Under the pieces are notes generated by a model. The model made no database searches, had not been told where the DNA came from, and saw only the letters and a list, made by a program, of their open reading frames with translations. The translations under genes were made by a program, and so were the position numbers. From NCBI GenBank assembly GCA_947179485.1, contig OX359248.1:27289378-27353377 (forward strand): a stretch of DNA of 64,000 bases. Reading direction: 5' to 3'. This document shows positions 51,290-64,000 of the stretch, one piece after another (within the stretch, counting starts at the first letter, position 1; every line of letters starts with the position of its first letter). The DNA comes from Allacma fusca (Eukaryota > Arthropoda > Collembola > Symphypleona > Sminthuridae).

Positions 51290-54200
51290 TGAAAACCCGC
51301 CTATTCTTTTACACGACTAATATCTCATTATATGCAAATAGGATTAAGAAGACCATCCTTTAAAACAAATTGCAGGGGAATATTATATGAAGAACAAACC
51401 TGTTTGAGTCTCGACTCCCCGTAATAATAAAACCCGAAAAGTATAGAGGGACTGTCTACGTCAAAAAAAAAATATCCTCACAGAGTCAACACTGCATCAA
51501 ATTTTTATACTCGATCCAGTAATAAGTGTTTAACTTTCGAGTCAAACTACATTTAAATATAGATGGAGGTGGACCAGGGAACTATCTCTTATATAGTACA
51601 AGGGTATTTGACACATTGCTCGTACTGTAGGTACCCTCATATTCTCCCCCCATTATAAATACACTCTTATATTTTTCTTTACTTTGACTCAAGCACTATA
51701 GGTTTATATATTTGGAATTACAGGGGCAAGTTTACAGACTCAAATAGGGAAAAACCTTTAGCTTCGGCAAAGGAACATGACAGCCCAACTTAGCATCCCT
51801 CATTTTGTTCATTTAATTATGGTAATAAATACCCTCTCGCGTCCAGAACTTTAGGAATGAGTGGAGTTAAAACGAGCTACAGGGTAGATACTACTAGCGC
51901 AATGGGAATTATAATCACAATATACATACACTACAGTAACATGCTACATTTCCAGTCTGTCAAGGGGCTTGAAAATGCATGTAAATTATTTTGCGGAAGA
52001 TTAGCTCTTTTCCATCGAGTATTTGGATAGGTATAATTACCAATATTTTCTGACAGCAGCTGCTCTCCTACCTCTCTGAAAAACTCTGAATAATTAATAT
52101 GGTTCCGACTCTCAAATTTATTTTCCTCAAATTGACTTATGTGCCTACTATTTATTCAGCAATATAATATAATTAGAAAATAAATTTGCGAATATATTTA
52201 GATACGTGAAGATGAATAATTCCTGGAATTAAATTTGTCCGATTATTTTAGCTTTAAGTCTGCATTGCTACTATAAGATTCTATACCGGAGGTACCACAA
52301 GGTGATGCTACATATGAACATACGCATGTACATATGTAGGATACGCCATACATATATAATTACGTACATGGCTCCTTGAAATATTACATCTTACACTGTT
52401 CCATCAGGTTGTGTGCATATAATTGAACAAGTCTATATTCGGAGTAAAGATTGAGTGCATGGAAAATTTTACAAAGGGGAGCCGGCTTGACTCGGCAGAA
52501 AAACCAGGCTATGTTCAAATCCAATTTGTTCACAGCTTCTTATTTTACTCGCACACAATGCTCGCACATAAAAATACAATAAATGTTTTTGTGTCTAATA
52601 TCTTGAGCTTTTATCAAAGCAAGTCGGGGCTGGTGGTTGAGAAATGATGAAACTTCTCCCACAATAACTGTTTAGTTGACCGTTAATAACAAGATGATAC
52701 GTTAAGTATCCACTTGTTCAGGATTTTAAAATGAGATTATGTCCCTATTAAAATATACTTATCATTAAACTACTAACTTACTGCTGTTGTTGTTGCCCAA
52801 AATTAGCTCCTTCCATGCCACAAGGAAGGAAGCTTTTGAGAAAGATCAAGAAGATCCGCGTGTGTCTATGTATGTACGTAATTATGTATGTACGGATGTG
52901 TGTATTCATACAGGCATGCGTTTGGGAGTGCACATGCAATCTAAATGAGAGAGAGAATATAACTGCACGAGCTCAGACGGAAACTTATACTTTGTTCTTT
53001 GCCCCTCAAGAGTTGAGAGTTAAGAGTCATGTAACATATTACTATAGTAGCTGTAAAATTATGCATTGAATTGAGCCGATTCTCTTGTAAATAACATCCG
53101 ATTCGAGCCTCATTTAGCTCTTTCCTGTCCTCTTACAAATTTCTGAGCAAATTATGAGGTGTAAATTATTGAAGGTTGGGTGGGTGAGGGAGCTATCAAG
53201 CTCTTAAGGAACGGCGGTCGACGAGTGTTATAATTCAGTCTGAGCAGTCTCTATATAGAGTCAAAATACATACCGAAACAGACGATCCCATTTAAAATAT
53301 ACACTTCTGGCTTGGGTAATTCAGGATTTTGTACTAATGTGGAAATGAAATGGTGTTGAAGTTGGGTGAGTCTTGAAGCAGTAAATACTTGAGGCCTCGG
53401 CATGAACTTCACACTTTTTCTTACGTGGATGTACATAATCATGAAGCGAGAAGCGTCATAGTTTTATACGCTTGAGTTTCTTTTTTTTTTATGAGAACTG
53501 AATACATAATCTGTCTCAATTGATACACTCTCAGTAATATTTTCATTAATATTTATTAATTTTCCAGGAGTCTCTTTACAATCAATTTGAGTTGATTACA
53601 CTCCTCATTATTTATTCGTCTCCTGACTTCTCCCCACATTCCTTGATGGACCTCAAAGTTTACGGAATTAACTTGAGACTTTTTAAATTGTTTATTCAAA
53701 ATTGTTTTTGTGGTATAATAGTAGCGCATAGGAGTTTTTACACACGCGTCAATATCATGTTCCTCCAAAAAATGACTACTGGGAATTTCTACTCAACATG
53801 TATTTTGTTGAGGAAATTAAGAACTTTTAAGGAGTTGGAGCGAGGAGCCAGCCAGCCCTTCATTGACTATAATTTTGAGAATCCGCTGCTGCCATGATTT
53901 ATTTGATTTGATCCACTTTTAGGTGGAAAGTCATCAGCGGGAAAACACATCCGAGGAAATTCTAAGTATGGGCTAGAGACCACTGATAAATTAATGGTTG
54001 CATGCCGACTAGTAACTATATAGTAGTAGTGTTGTTGTTCCACGTTAAGACCCTCCATGTATTCATTATTCTATCAAATATTTTCGTTTTGGGCAGAGAG
54101 GCAGAGCTTTTTCCATGTATAACTATTTCACACGAGACTGTACACCGTTATGCTCCCTGTTACATGCATGTGGAGGGTTCAACAAAACATTCCCACCTGT

Positions 54201-54820
54201 GAGGACTAGTAGCTTCTCACATTCAGAGAAGCAGAAATGCAGGAAAATATTCCCTTCTCTCATGTCTAAAATTTCTGTGATTTTTCAAAAATAACTCCAA
54301 TAAAAAAGCAGTGGCATTGCACTGTCCAGCACAAAAATATCTACAGTACTCTGAACTAACAGTAAGACGGAGTTGGGAGTGTTTTGTAGAGCCCTGTACT
54401 AACCATATGAATGGTCATGTTCATAAGATTTTGAATCACTCGCCTGGAAAGGCGTCTGATAGAGATTCATACATTAACCCTTTACTACACCTAAACAATA
54501 TGAAATGCATACAGTGCATGACATTCCAATAGGAACCGAAAATTGAATTTTATTTCACGCTGTGAACTATCGACCGTCTCGTAAAGGATGCCGGTTGCGG
54601 CGCTACTGGATTCATTGCAATTGGAATACTGATGGGTCTGCAAGAACAGTTTTTAAAAGGCTAACCTTTTAAGGGTTACGTGTGTTCTGATATTGAAACG
54701 CAGTCCGTTGGCAACTGCTATGCTTTGTTTTACTAAATGGGAGATTCGATTAGGAAATGATTGCTGACTAAATTGTTGGAGTCATTTATTATTAAGTTTT
54801 TGTCGTCTCTGTTGAGAGAG
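51290..54820. other. Noncoding stretch
   Basis: I see no supportable gene. A TAATTACGTAC word with flanking TACATAC lies at 52321-52370, and TGTACGTAATTATGTATGTAC lies at about 52870-52893. Two overlapping short frames at 54545-54670 are open but too short to support. Confidence 0.4.
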
Positions 54821-54842
54821 TGTGTGTGTGTGTGTGTGTGTG
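54821..54842. repeat. (TG)n microsatellite next to a GA run
   Basis: A short GAGAGAG (54814-54820) passes directly into 11 TG units. Confidence 0.93.
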
Positions 54843-55872
54843 GAGTCCATTCAAATTGACCTTGTTGAAAATTAATGATTGCTAATTACGTATGTAATCC
54901 AACCCTCAATAAACAACACCGTCTGAGCTGTAATAATTCAGGAGGTTGCAGTTTTGAAGGGAACTGTATATATGGAATTTATATTTATATAGACCACATA
55001 TTTATACTCAGAGAAACCAGTATACATGACTGTCCTGACCAAGTGTGGCATTGTTGAGCATAAATCTTACAAGTGTTCTGTGTACTCAAAGTGTAATTCT
55101 GATACAAATTGCAAGTTTGCCTTCACCATTTGTTTACGAAACTAATTGCTAGAAATTAATATGCAACAAGGAGTATATAGTGGTAAATTGTAATTTGATT
55201 CAGTAATTAGGTCAGATTTATAAGCTTCTCACTTCATTGCATGACAAAATTCCTTGTATATTATAGCAACTGCAGTTATGTGAGTGCGTCTCCAATGGTT
55301 CGGACGAGTTTTCAGAGAGCAATAGGAGTAGATAGTATGGAAGAGGCTGGCGGAAAGAGAGATGGAAATTTATTTCGATCATAAATTCCATCGTCATTAT
55401 TTTTTTGGCGAAGGTGCTCAATCGATATGCAAATCAGCATTGGCTATAGCCATTAAAAAAGTAAACTGTTATAATAAATTTGCTAAACGTAGGAAAATCG
55501 CTCCTGTAATTATTTTAAATGGGGGTGACTCTTAATTAAATTAGCTATCAAGGACTTTGGGAATCGATCAGACCTTTCCTACCTTCATCAATTTGCTCAT
55601 TTCTGTTTGCACACAATTTTTTTTAGCACAGAGGAGTTGGAATGGGAAACCTTGATTTCTCCTCCGGCACTTGACATATTGTAGGTTTTTCCAGTCACCA
55701 AGTACTTCTGTCGAGTGGGAAAAGATACATCCTACATTCGACACTAAACATATGCTCAAAGTTGTCTCAAGACATATAATTTAGTAAGGAATAATTGAAA
55801 AAATATTCCTGTTTGCAAACACATCAACACTCCAAGTTCAAACCATAAAGTATATTTCCCTTTGGAATTACT

Positions 55873-55892
55873 ACACACACACACACACACAC
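55873..55892. repeat. (AC)n microsatellite
   Basis: There are ten uninterrupted AC units, followed by ACTC ACTC. Confidence 0.93.
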
Positions 55893-58800
55893 TCACTCAC
55901 AAATCACATAACACAGGGCTCATTTTGAACTCTTGTAAAACTAAAAGCAGGATTTTTCAAAAAGGAGGTGAGAAAAATAACATGGCAAATAATAAATGAT
56001 GTGACATGACAGCTGGGAAGTCACGATGCAACGTAGAATGGAGAGAGATATTCTTCTTTTTCTCCTTCAAACCTCTTCAACTTGTCTGGTGAAGAATGCG
56101 GCGTATACACTTCACTGATAGGTTATTATTATATTTATAACAAAAGATGCAAAATACATAAGTTTCTTTCAATTCCAACCAGTCGGTTCTCTCATGACAT
56201 GACGGGAAGTTGACACCTCATTTAACCCTTGAAGAGCTAAAAAGATGATATTCAACGAAGACTTCTCCCTTATTTCCCATGCATGATAGGGAGGCTGTAG
56301 TATATTGCAAATCGGAAATTTACATTTCAGTAACTCGGCAACAGAGAGAGAACTCACCAACCAAATCCATACATAAATACTATTCTGTAAAACCCCAGCT
56401 CGTTGGTTGTTAGGCAAGTTCGAGTTCAATTTTTACTTCACAACAAACAAGGAAAATGGCTTCGTGTCATGCTCCTTTATGTATGTATATGTAACCTTTC
56501 AACAGCTCAGCCCGTGCGTAATCAATGTCTAAAATCATGGCTGTCTATCTTTCGAAATCCTCTATGTGTTATCCAACACCCTCTTTGTATAACCATAAAA
56601 GAAAATATTTGTAGTCGCGTTTTGTAATTGCACACCGTAATTGTTCCTGTAGTTCTCTCTCAAAAACTCTCCTCTCCTATTTGGGCAGACTTAACATGTC
56701 TCGGATTTTGTTTCCTTTCGTTTCCATATCTATTGCTTACAAGAAATTTTTGTCCGCATCCTACGGAAAGGTCCCAAGAGTTGCCAACTGCCTGGGCTTG
56801 GACAGTTAAATTTTAGCTTTAATTCTTAACATTAGAGTTATAACTGCAGTGATGAAATACATCTGTCTTGCCAGAAACTGTAATCAACTTATACCTTGTT
56901 TTTCCTTGGATTTTTAATTTCCCTGTCTTTTCTCCATGCAGGGCAGTTTTTCTTATTTTTTCTGCACCATGAATTTCTTTGATGGAACTTCCACAAATTG
57001 TTATTGTCAGTACCAATCATCAAGATATTTTATTTGAAGTACAAAAGAATATTTAGTTCAATAATAAATAGTATACCACCCAAAAGAGCAAAAAGAGGGA
57101 GAAGTCGGCATCCAAAGAGCACTAATACCTAGTTTCGGTATAAAAAATGCTGACTATCCAGCATGTGGTTTCAGTGTCAGGTTTGATTGGTGTGTTATTA
57201 GATGTGATAGAAAATCTACCGGTAAACTTCAGAAAATTCCAGTAACTTGTTCTTCTCACGAGAGATGAAACCCCTACTTTTCGAGTTGACTGGTTCACAT
57301 TCATCTATGATCCTGCATTGTATCGTACACATTTAATAAGAATTAGCTAATATGCCCGACAAAGAAAAAGTGTGAAGCTCTTGAGCAGTACTTTGTTTTG
57401 ATTTTAACTGGAAGGGGAAAAAAATAATATCATCTCATTATCTACATCATATTTCAACATGAACATTAGAGTAGCTTCCTTCCCCATAGTACATATATTC
57501 TCTGCCAACAACTTGAAGTCAGGTTTTGGGAAAAAGCAGAGATAAATGGTGTAGAAACTGTGCGAAAAAGTTAATTTTTCATGACGATGAGACTACATAC
57601 ATTTATTTAGTGAACTGATACAAAAATTGTTGGGAGTGCGGTTCCTCTATGCCGTTTCCTTGGACTTACATAGATGTAGCTTGGCAACAGAACTCAAACG
57701 ATGGGGGGAGATGTAGACTGTGAAGTCAGTTTGATTTAGAAGAAGTAGAGAAGAATCATGCATGGACGAGATAAAAATCAGATCTGATCCACATGTTCAA
57801 TTATGATAATGTTAGCTTACATTAAACTACATTAAATGCCTCACTGTCATCATTCATCATTCTGCCAGGATTTTTTATGCTCACCTCACATCTTTGCGTG
57901 GATAAGCATTGGAGAGGTGTTGCATTTATAATGTGAAGGGATAAGCAACGTGATAAGTTGTTTTAATCATTTCATCCATTTTGGATCATTGGAATGGGGA
58001 ATATTCTATTGGGATTCTCTTCAGGATAAAAATTCGACGTAGAGAATGCTGAGTTGAGGAATTTTTCTGTAAAAATTTTGAAATCTTTATTTTACAGCCC
58101 TACTCACGTAGCTTCCTTCAACCCCTTGACATGTTTACAATGAAAATGTATGCTAGATCTTGTAATTCTTAATTCGATGTCTCAATTAAGTAGAGCGGTG
58201 TGCCTCTAATAAGGGTATACTTTAGTATGCTAAATAGCTTTTGGCAGGTGGCGATGGACTTCCTCTACATAGTCTCCCAAAAATCATGTAAAATGATTGG
58301 AACAATTTTCATGTTAACTTTTACCACAAAGGTCTCGTTTTTTCCTCATTTGATTGTCGTCGCATGACCTTACCGGGTTAATAATAAGGAAGTGCATGAA
58401 GTGAAAGGGAAACGAAGGAGTAAGGAGTAATTTTTCTAAACCGCAAAAGGATCTCATAATGGACCGGGCAGTGAAGTAGCAGCTGTTTAGTAGCCTCTTG
58501 GTAAAAGTTTGGGAAGAGAGGCTCGACATTTATTCTCGAGTGATAGTAATGTAACATGGAGTAATGTACTTCCCTCATGAAGATTAAGCCTTCAGTTTTT
58601 TCTGCACAGAATCTCTGAGGTTAATTTCACTAATTGATCCCAATTTTCAAGAGTTAACTTTTTCACAGTATGGATACAGAAATTGTAATGGAGCTCGTGA
58701 TTAGATTACCGCCACGGTTACCATGTATGTATGTAATTATATCATGGAGCTACATATGTATATTGGTCCTTTGGTACTTACAAGGGATCTTTCCTCATAC

Positions 58801-60575
58801 CGTCTCAGGTTCCAAGTTGATATCTACTGGTGGAGGTGACCAGGTAGATGTGATGGGTACCTTCCCATACATAAATGTATAGACATTCATACATGCATGA
58901 GCAGAGCATTGAAAAACTACAGAGCCTGATCGTTACACATGATACACCTCACGATAGATATGGACCGATTGAGACTGGAGATAGGAACATGAGAAAGGTA
59001 GCAATGGAGGAACGCAACAGGTTGATAATAAGGATAAGAAATAGGGAATGATATGTAATATGTATAATGATCGAGGATGGAAACCCGCCTGTCGGTTTTC
59101 CTCCTTCATTTTTGAAGACGGGATCCCAGGCATGGGCAATGATGTTAGTGTGCAGTCTTTTACACGCCCTTTTATTTCTTCAGCAACACTTTTTTGTCGT
59201 TTCCTTCACACTCTCGTGTAATTATCTCCCATGTTGTTGTCAGTGTTTTCAACAGACTACATAGATACATATAGATATACATATACCTATAGTGTTTGTA
59301 CACATTCGGTCATTCCTTTTGAGCCGAGCGATATCAGTCGAGTTTTCAAAACGATCCTCATCATCCCAAGTGTAAAAGAGAAGGAAAGGACGGAATATAA
59401 CATATTACCAAAAGGAAAAGTTAATCTCTCAAAAGAAGCTACTCTTTTTTTTTTTGTAGTCGAAATGGTAAGTTGTTTAGCTCCACTCAAACATTCCCCC
59501 TTTGCTTCCGGCATAAGGAGACTCCTATAACATCAAGTATTATCCTGAAACTGTGAATAGACAAGAAGCTCCTTCCAAAAACACGTTAATCTTCAAATTA
59601 TTTTTAGTTATTACAATTTTTAAGGAAGAATATTTCCTTACTTGAGGATAATCTGTAATTACTTATAATTGATCTGGGATTGATCACCTATTGGTGATAA
59701 AATAAGGGTAACTTTGATACAGATCATGTGCGTCATGCAGAGTCTGGCTATGGGAATATAAATACTTAATGAATATAATGAGATGGGATTCCCATCCCGG
59801 GAATGCTTTTAATGCTTTAGTTTTGCTTGAGTCTTATAGCGAAAATGTCTTGAAGTCATCCAACCAAGTATGTTATACTATATTTGTTAGCCACAATATA
59901 CATAATTATGTTACTACACAGTTTTTTCCTACTGATACAGACACACTACCCCGAGACGGTGCTGTATGAGAGGTTACACTTTATAGTGTGATAAAAACTG
60001 TTAAAGGAGTCATGTGAGGAGGGTTGAATGGGATAAGTTGCAAAGAACAAAAGAAACGTCCGTGGAACGGGGTCTGAGTATTTGGACAATGATTAGACCT
60101 TGTCTTTGAGCTGTATGCTAAGGAGCTCCGTTGACGTCGTATTTTTTGTTCTGATAATTACTTGGTCAAATATTGACAGAGAAAAAAGCATGAGGCTGAT
60201 GTGTTCATTAAGTTTACCTTCTTGGTGATGAATGCAGGTACAGGGAGACGGGGTGCTTTATGAATATTGGCTCACTCTGACTATTATACATACATAGTTT
60301 GACCATGCTTTTCCTAACGTTTCAAAGCACATACACATACATACGTCGAAAATTGTACTTATGTATATAGGAGAGCCGAGTACCTTTCTGTTACTCATAG
60401 GAACAAAATATTAAGAAAACATACTGTGCGTTTAACGTATTATGTTGTTAAAATCTTATTGCATGTTTACAGCATCTGGCTTGGCCCGATGGTATTTACA
60501 AATTAGTGTAGACAATAACAGCTCACTGTTTAACTAAGCTCTTACCTTCTTCGTCCATCCCCCGGTACTTATATA
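55893..60575. other. Noncoding stretch
   Basis: I see no supportable gene. All frames are short and most overlap an open frame on the other strand. Confidence 0.45.
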
Positions 60576-60770
60576 GTGCTTTGGTTAGTGCGAAGGCTCC
60601 AGTGTGGCCACATTATGCAATCACTACAAAGGAATCGTCAGACACAGATAATTGGTTTCAGAAATTGGCTACGTTCTGTCCAACATTCTTTTGACTTCAA
60701 ATATAGCCTACCCCAGATCAGCAGCCCATTGCTCACTGAGTCAATACAACAACGGCTGATTGCATACTAG
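60576..60770 (+). CDS. Weak exon-like or repeat-derived frame
   Basis: A plus-strand frame with protein-like composition reads GHIMQSLQRNRQTQIIGFRN, then WLRSVQHSFDFKYSLPQISS, and ends SIQQRLIAY before a TAG. The frame one base over is also open for about 35 codons and reads KAPVWPHYAITTKESSDTDN, which faintly recalls the start of a BED-type zinc finger of hAT transposases, but the zinc ligands are not visible. There are no convincing splice sites. A decayed repeat is as likely as a gene. Confidence 0.13.
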   Translation: MLWLVRRLQCGHIMQSLQRNRQTQIIGFRNWLRSVQHSFDFKYSLPQISSPLLTESIQQRLIAY

Positions 60771-62845
60771 AGATTTTAAGCTGGATTAACATAAAAATTT
60801 AACTGTTTCGATTGTATGGTCTGGGAGGGGATTTGTAAAAAAGGAAATCAGACATTTCTATCTAAAGAATCCAATCTACTCCAATTCTAACATCCATCAT
60901 CGGCAAAACCTACATGGACGTGCTTTTAACATTAGTATGTAGATTGAATCCTTAAATGTTCATTTAATTCCGTCCGTCAATTTATTTGTATAATGTGCTC
61001 TGGGTTGCTAAAAAATAAAATGGTTTCTCCATCTTGTACTACATGGAAAGGAATGGAAATGCAGACATGTGACAGTGAATTGAGTAAATTTATTATTTAT
61101 AATGTTATCTTTACACACATTGATACACATATAGCTTGAAATCCTCTTCTGAAACTGCATGTGCCTGTATAAGTAATTAATTACATGTCTATAACATTAA
61201 GGAACCAAGTTTGAGTGTGAGTACGCAGGCGGCGTGATTATTGTGTGAACAACTGTCCATCCCACGTAAGTTGATTATGTGTTTCTTTTAATTAATGGTA
61301 CAAGGCTTCACCTCTTGCACTATTAAGGTAAACCGATTATGATGATGAGTTCGAGCATGCCTTCGTCACTTCATCCGTCTGAAATTCTCTTTGGCATATA
61401 GACACTGTATGGGCTGTGATGCACGATTTAGATTGTGGGAAAATTCTGAAAATCATATAAAAATAATAATTGAAAGAAAGTATAAATATATATGTATAAT
61501 TAATTATATGTATAGTGTATGTATGTACATCTCACCAATGGACTGGGAATTTCAGCACAGTTTCTGCAGATGAAATTAATGTGTCGTTATTTGTAATAGC
61601 AATTATTATTTTAGAACATACTTCTGCTGATCACAAGTATTGATTTCGGAGGGACTACCAAGGACATAGAATGTCAGGAGTTGATGCAGATCAGACTGTC
61701 TTCAGCACTACTGTTATAATTACATATTTAATGACTAGTATATAGGTACAAGAAGGTGCTTATGTGGATGATGATGGCTGAGGATGAGCAGAAGGATTGC
61801 ATGAGTTGAGGATCTCGAGAGGGGTAACAAAAAAATGTGAGGATGAACTCTTATACGTTACAGGAGCAAAGGACTAGGTACATATATTTAAATATAGACG
61901 GAGCATAGCGTGAAGTATTGTTTCCCTCAGTACCTTGTTACTGTCTGCTCTGCATTTCTCTTTCCATTTTATCTAATTGGAATATTCAAGGTTCCAATTA
62001 ACACAAACCTATTGTATTCTAATTGGAGCAAAAAATCTTACCCTCCTCATTATATTCCCTTCTCTCCAAGCCGATCTTGACTTCTTCCAAACCCTTTTGT
62101 TAGAACGGTTGGTAGTTGTTACCATAATATCTGTTTAATACTCACCATCCGCCGGGCTCTGGTCGTTGGTAATCAATGCCTGGAAGATTTCACCTGCAGG
62201 ATATTTAGGAGCTGAATTTCCAAAAAATTTAATGTTATTTCTTATTTCAGGGAGGAAAAATGTGTTTATCGGGTGATTTTGAAATTAAGTCCAAGCCGGG
62301 AAATATATATGCATGCTAATTGAGCAGGTGGGCTTAAAGCTCTCAGTGAGAATGTAAATGTTGATGCAGAGCTCAGTTCCAAATTATTTTCTTCACCTTT
62401 AGCATGTAGTTAAATACTGGGTGGATCTCAACAGCCCTAAAATCACACTTTATAAGGATTTACTTCATTTCAGACAATCTGCTTTTGTGAGCGCACTTAG
62501 CACTTCAACTGAGGCACTTCCCTAGCTCAAGCACACAGGACTCATCATGCACGTGCATTTAAACTAATCATCTCCAGTAACGCAAGTAATTTCCAAGCTA
62601 CTCAATTTGCATTAATGTAATTTATTTGTATCACTACCAACAGCGCCTTCACACTCACACTTGTCTCGGATCCAGTTAACGGCTTTATTTTAACAGCAAT
62701 AAATTAATCAAATTACATTCCATTTCTGGGCATTCTACAAATAGTAGTAGTTCTGCTCTCGTTAAAACTCCTGTCATTTTTCCTTTTCTGTCACTCGCAT
62801 GCCTATCTTGCATTTTTGGGGAGTTAGCTCTCAAATAATTACAAT
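60771..62845. other. Noncoding stretch
   Basis: I see no supportable gene in this AT-rich sequence, which has many TAATTA words. Confidence 0.45.
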
Positions 62846-63271
62846 TCAATACAAGTTGGAGCAGTGCTTTGTGCAATCTCCACAAATTGAGCTCACCTGT
62901 TGTTGCTCTACCTCTACGTACATATATGTAAGTTTAGGGTAAAACAAATTATTTAGACATGGCTTTGTATGTACATATGCAGACAGCTTTTTTAGAGCCA
63001 GGAAAGTACCACTCATAAAGCTTGTACTGCATAGGTTACCCCAAAAAATAACCCACAATTGACTTTGTACAGAAGCAATTTCTGAGATTCCAGCTGTGCT
63101 AATCGTGCACACATATGGGATTAGAAAAATACCCGAGACACCCACCAAGACTAGGTGTAGGGAAAGAGGTAGAAAATATAAATTGAAATCAAGAGTACAG
63201 TCACAGTGTGAAATATTCAACAAAAAAAGGGAGCACAATGAAGACCAAAATAAAATATTTGTATGAAACAT
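62846..63271 (-). CDS. Long but unconvincing open frame
   Basis: At 141 codons this is one of the two longest frames in the window. From its start it reads MFHTNILFWSSLCSLFLLNI, hydrophobic like a signal or membrane segment, and later contains GIFLIPYVCTISTAGISEIA and a third hydrophobic stretch before VEVEQQQ. The hydrophobic, cysteine- and serine-rich reading is what AT-rich DNA often gives by chance. No family is recognised, and a start with no nearby promoter or splice sites gives no support. Confidence 0.12.
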   Translation of the reverse strand: MFHTNILFWSSLCSLFLLNISHCDCTLDFNLYFLPLSLHLVLVGVSGIFLIPYVCTISTAGISEIASVQSQLWVIFWGNLCSTSFMSGTFLALKKLSAYVHTKPCLNNLFYPKLTYMYVEVEQQQVSSICGDCTKHCSNLY

Positions 63272-63811
63272 TCAGACCGACTGAAGGGGTACTGTTCATC
63301 ACTGTAGCATCTAAACTGTGTGATTATGCTTGGTTGTGCAGGTAATTTGATGTTTGAAGGTATCACCATCAGGATATTAAGGTCATAAAGGGTTTCTTCC
63401 TCCTGTTTGTCAAGCTTTCAATGATTTGTCAAGGATCCCGACTCTTCCCATTGTTTCCAAGTGTATCCTCCATCTCAGCCGAAATTGAGTACAATCATGG
63501 GGAATGAAATTGATTCCAAATAATTTCACTCTTTAGTTTGGTTTTGTCAACTATGTAAAAGTATCTATGCCTAGTGAAAATATTTATTTCGGAGGTACAG
63601 CATACTACTACTAGCTGAATTGTTTCCTTTGATAATGGATGTACACAATGTGACTTGGTTTTATTTCTGTATTCTTTTTACGGAAAGTACAAGTAGGGTA
63701 CTCCTCCTATACATAGTGGAGTGCATTCAATAATGTTTTAAGGAGTTACTGTAATGATACTCTATATATGTAGATACATATGTAGATATGTGTGTAGGTG
63801 CATCACGCATG

Positions 63812-63845
63812 GATATAATTATGTACGTAGATATAATTACGTACG
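63812..63845. repeat. Tandem pair of GATATAATTAYGTACG units
   Basis: GATATAATTATGTACGTA (63812-63829) is followed directly by GATATAATTACGTACG (63830-63845). Both contain the palindromic words TAATTA and GTAC seen across the window. Confidence 0.85.
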
Positions 63846-64000
63846 CTCATCATGTGCATATATGAAGCTTGTAAGTTCTAAGAAGATGATCGTATGACTT
63901 GTTCTGAAATAGACTTGTGTGTGTTAAATTCAACAATTGTTGGTTGTTGAAGCGTTCAAGCATTATAAAAGTCAAGGTGCTTATGGTGGAGTATTTTATT

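Noticed and set aside
1-64000. tRNA, rRNA, CRISPR arrays, bacterial operons or phage modules
   Set aside because: I looked for A/B-box patterns, regularly spaced direct repeats and packed genes and found none that holds up.

Overview
This window looks like AT-rich nuclear DNA from an arthropod, most likely intronic and intergenic sequence. The evidence is the lack of any long ORF (the longest are about 140 codons), no operon-like packing, no convincing RNA gene, many TG/CA and GA/CT dinucleotide arrays, and good metazoan-style splice sites (pyrimidine tract plus CAG; GTGAGT and GTAAGT donors). The many short words built on TACATAC, TGTACATATGTA and TAATTA, together with the base composition, remind me of parasitic copepods such as the salmon louse. 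That is an impression from pattern only; no gene in the window identifies the species.

Layout. 1-3 kb is AT-rich sequence with a short exon-like block at about 3.0 kb whose C-x-C-P-x-G...C pattern resembles an EGF/TIL module. A near-perfect hairpin lies just beyond it. 3-17 kb is noncoding with the first large microsatellites (13.2 and 13.9 kb). At 17.2-17.4 kb a CT tract runs into CACAG, then a start codon in fair context, an acidic reading frame and a GTGAGT donor. This is the best candidate for a first coding exon, with a possible further plus-strand exon at 18.3 kb. 18.5-28 kb is mostly empty, with one weak exon-like block at 24.4 kb. At 28.1-28.5 kb a minus-strand open frame has protein-like composition and is richer in GC than its surroundings. 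30.6-30.9 kb and 34.0-34.2 kb are pyrimidine-rich on the plus strand. 34.9-35.2 kb holds a small minisatellite and an 18-bp perfect palindrome.

The clearest structure beyond simple repeats is at about 40.8-42.3 kb. Two homologous segments in the same orientation, about 0.92 kb apart, share a reading frame. Several of their differences are silent in that frame, and the frame is broken by stops and small indels. I read this as the decayed remnant of a repeated coding sequence, probably mobile, of unknown family. 42.3-64 kb is again noncoding, with scattered weak exon-like frames at 49.0, 51.1, 60.6 and 62.9 kb.

No complete gene, CRISPR array, tRNA, rRNA or operon could be supported, and I found no convincing new biological system. 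All coding calls are exon candidates or remnants with low to moderate confidence.
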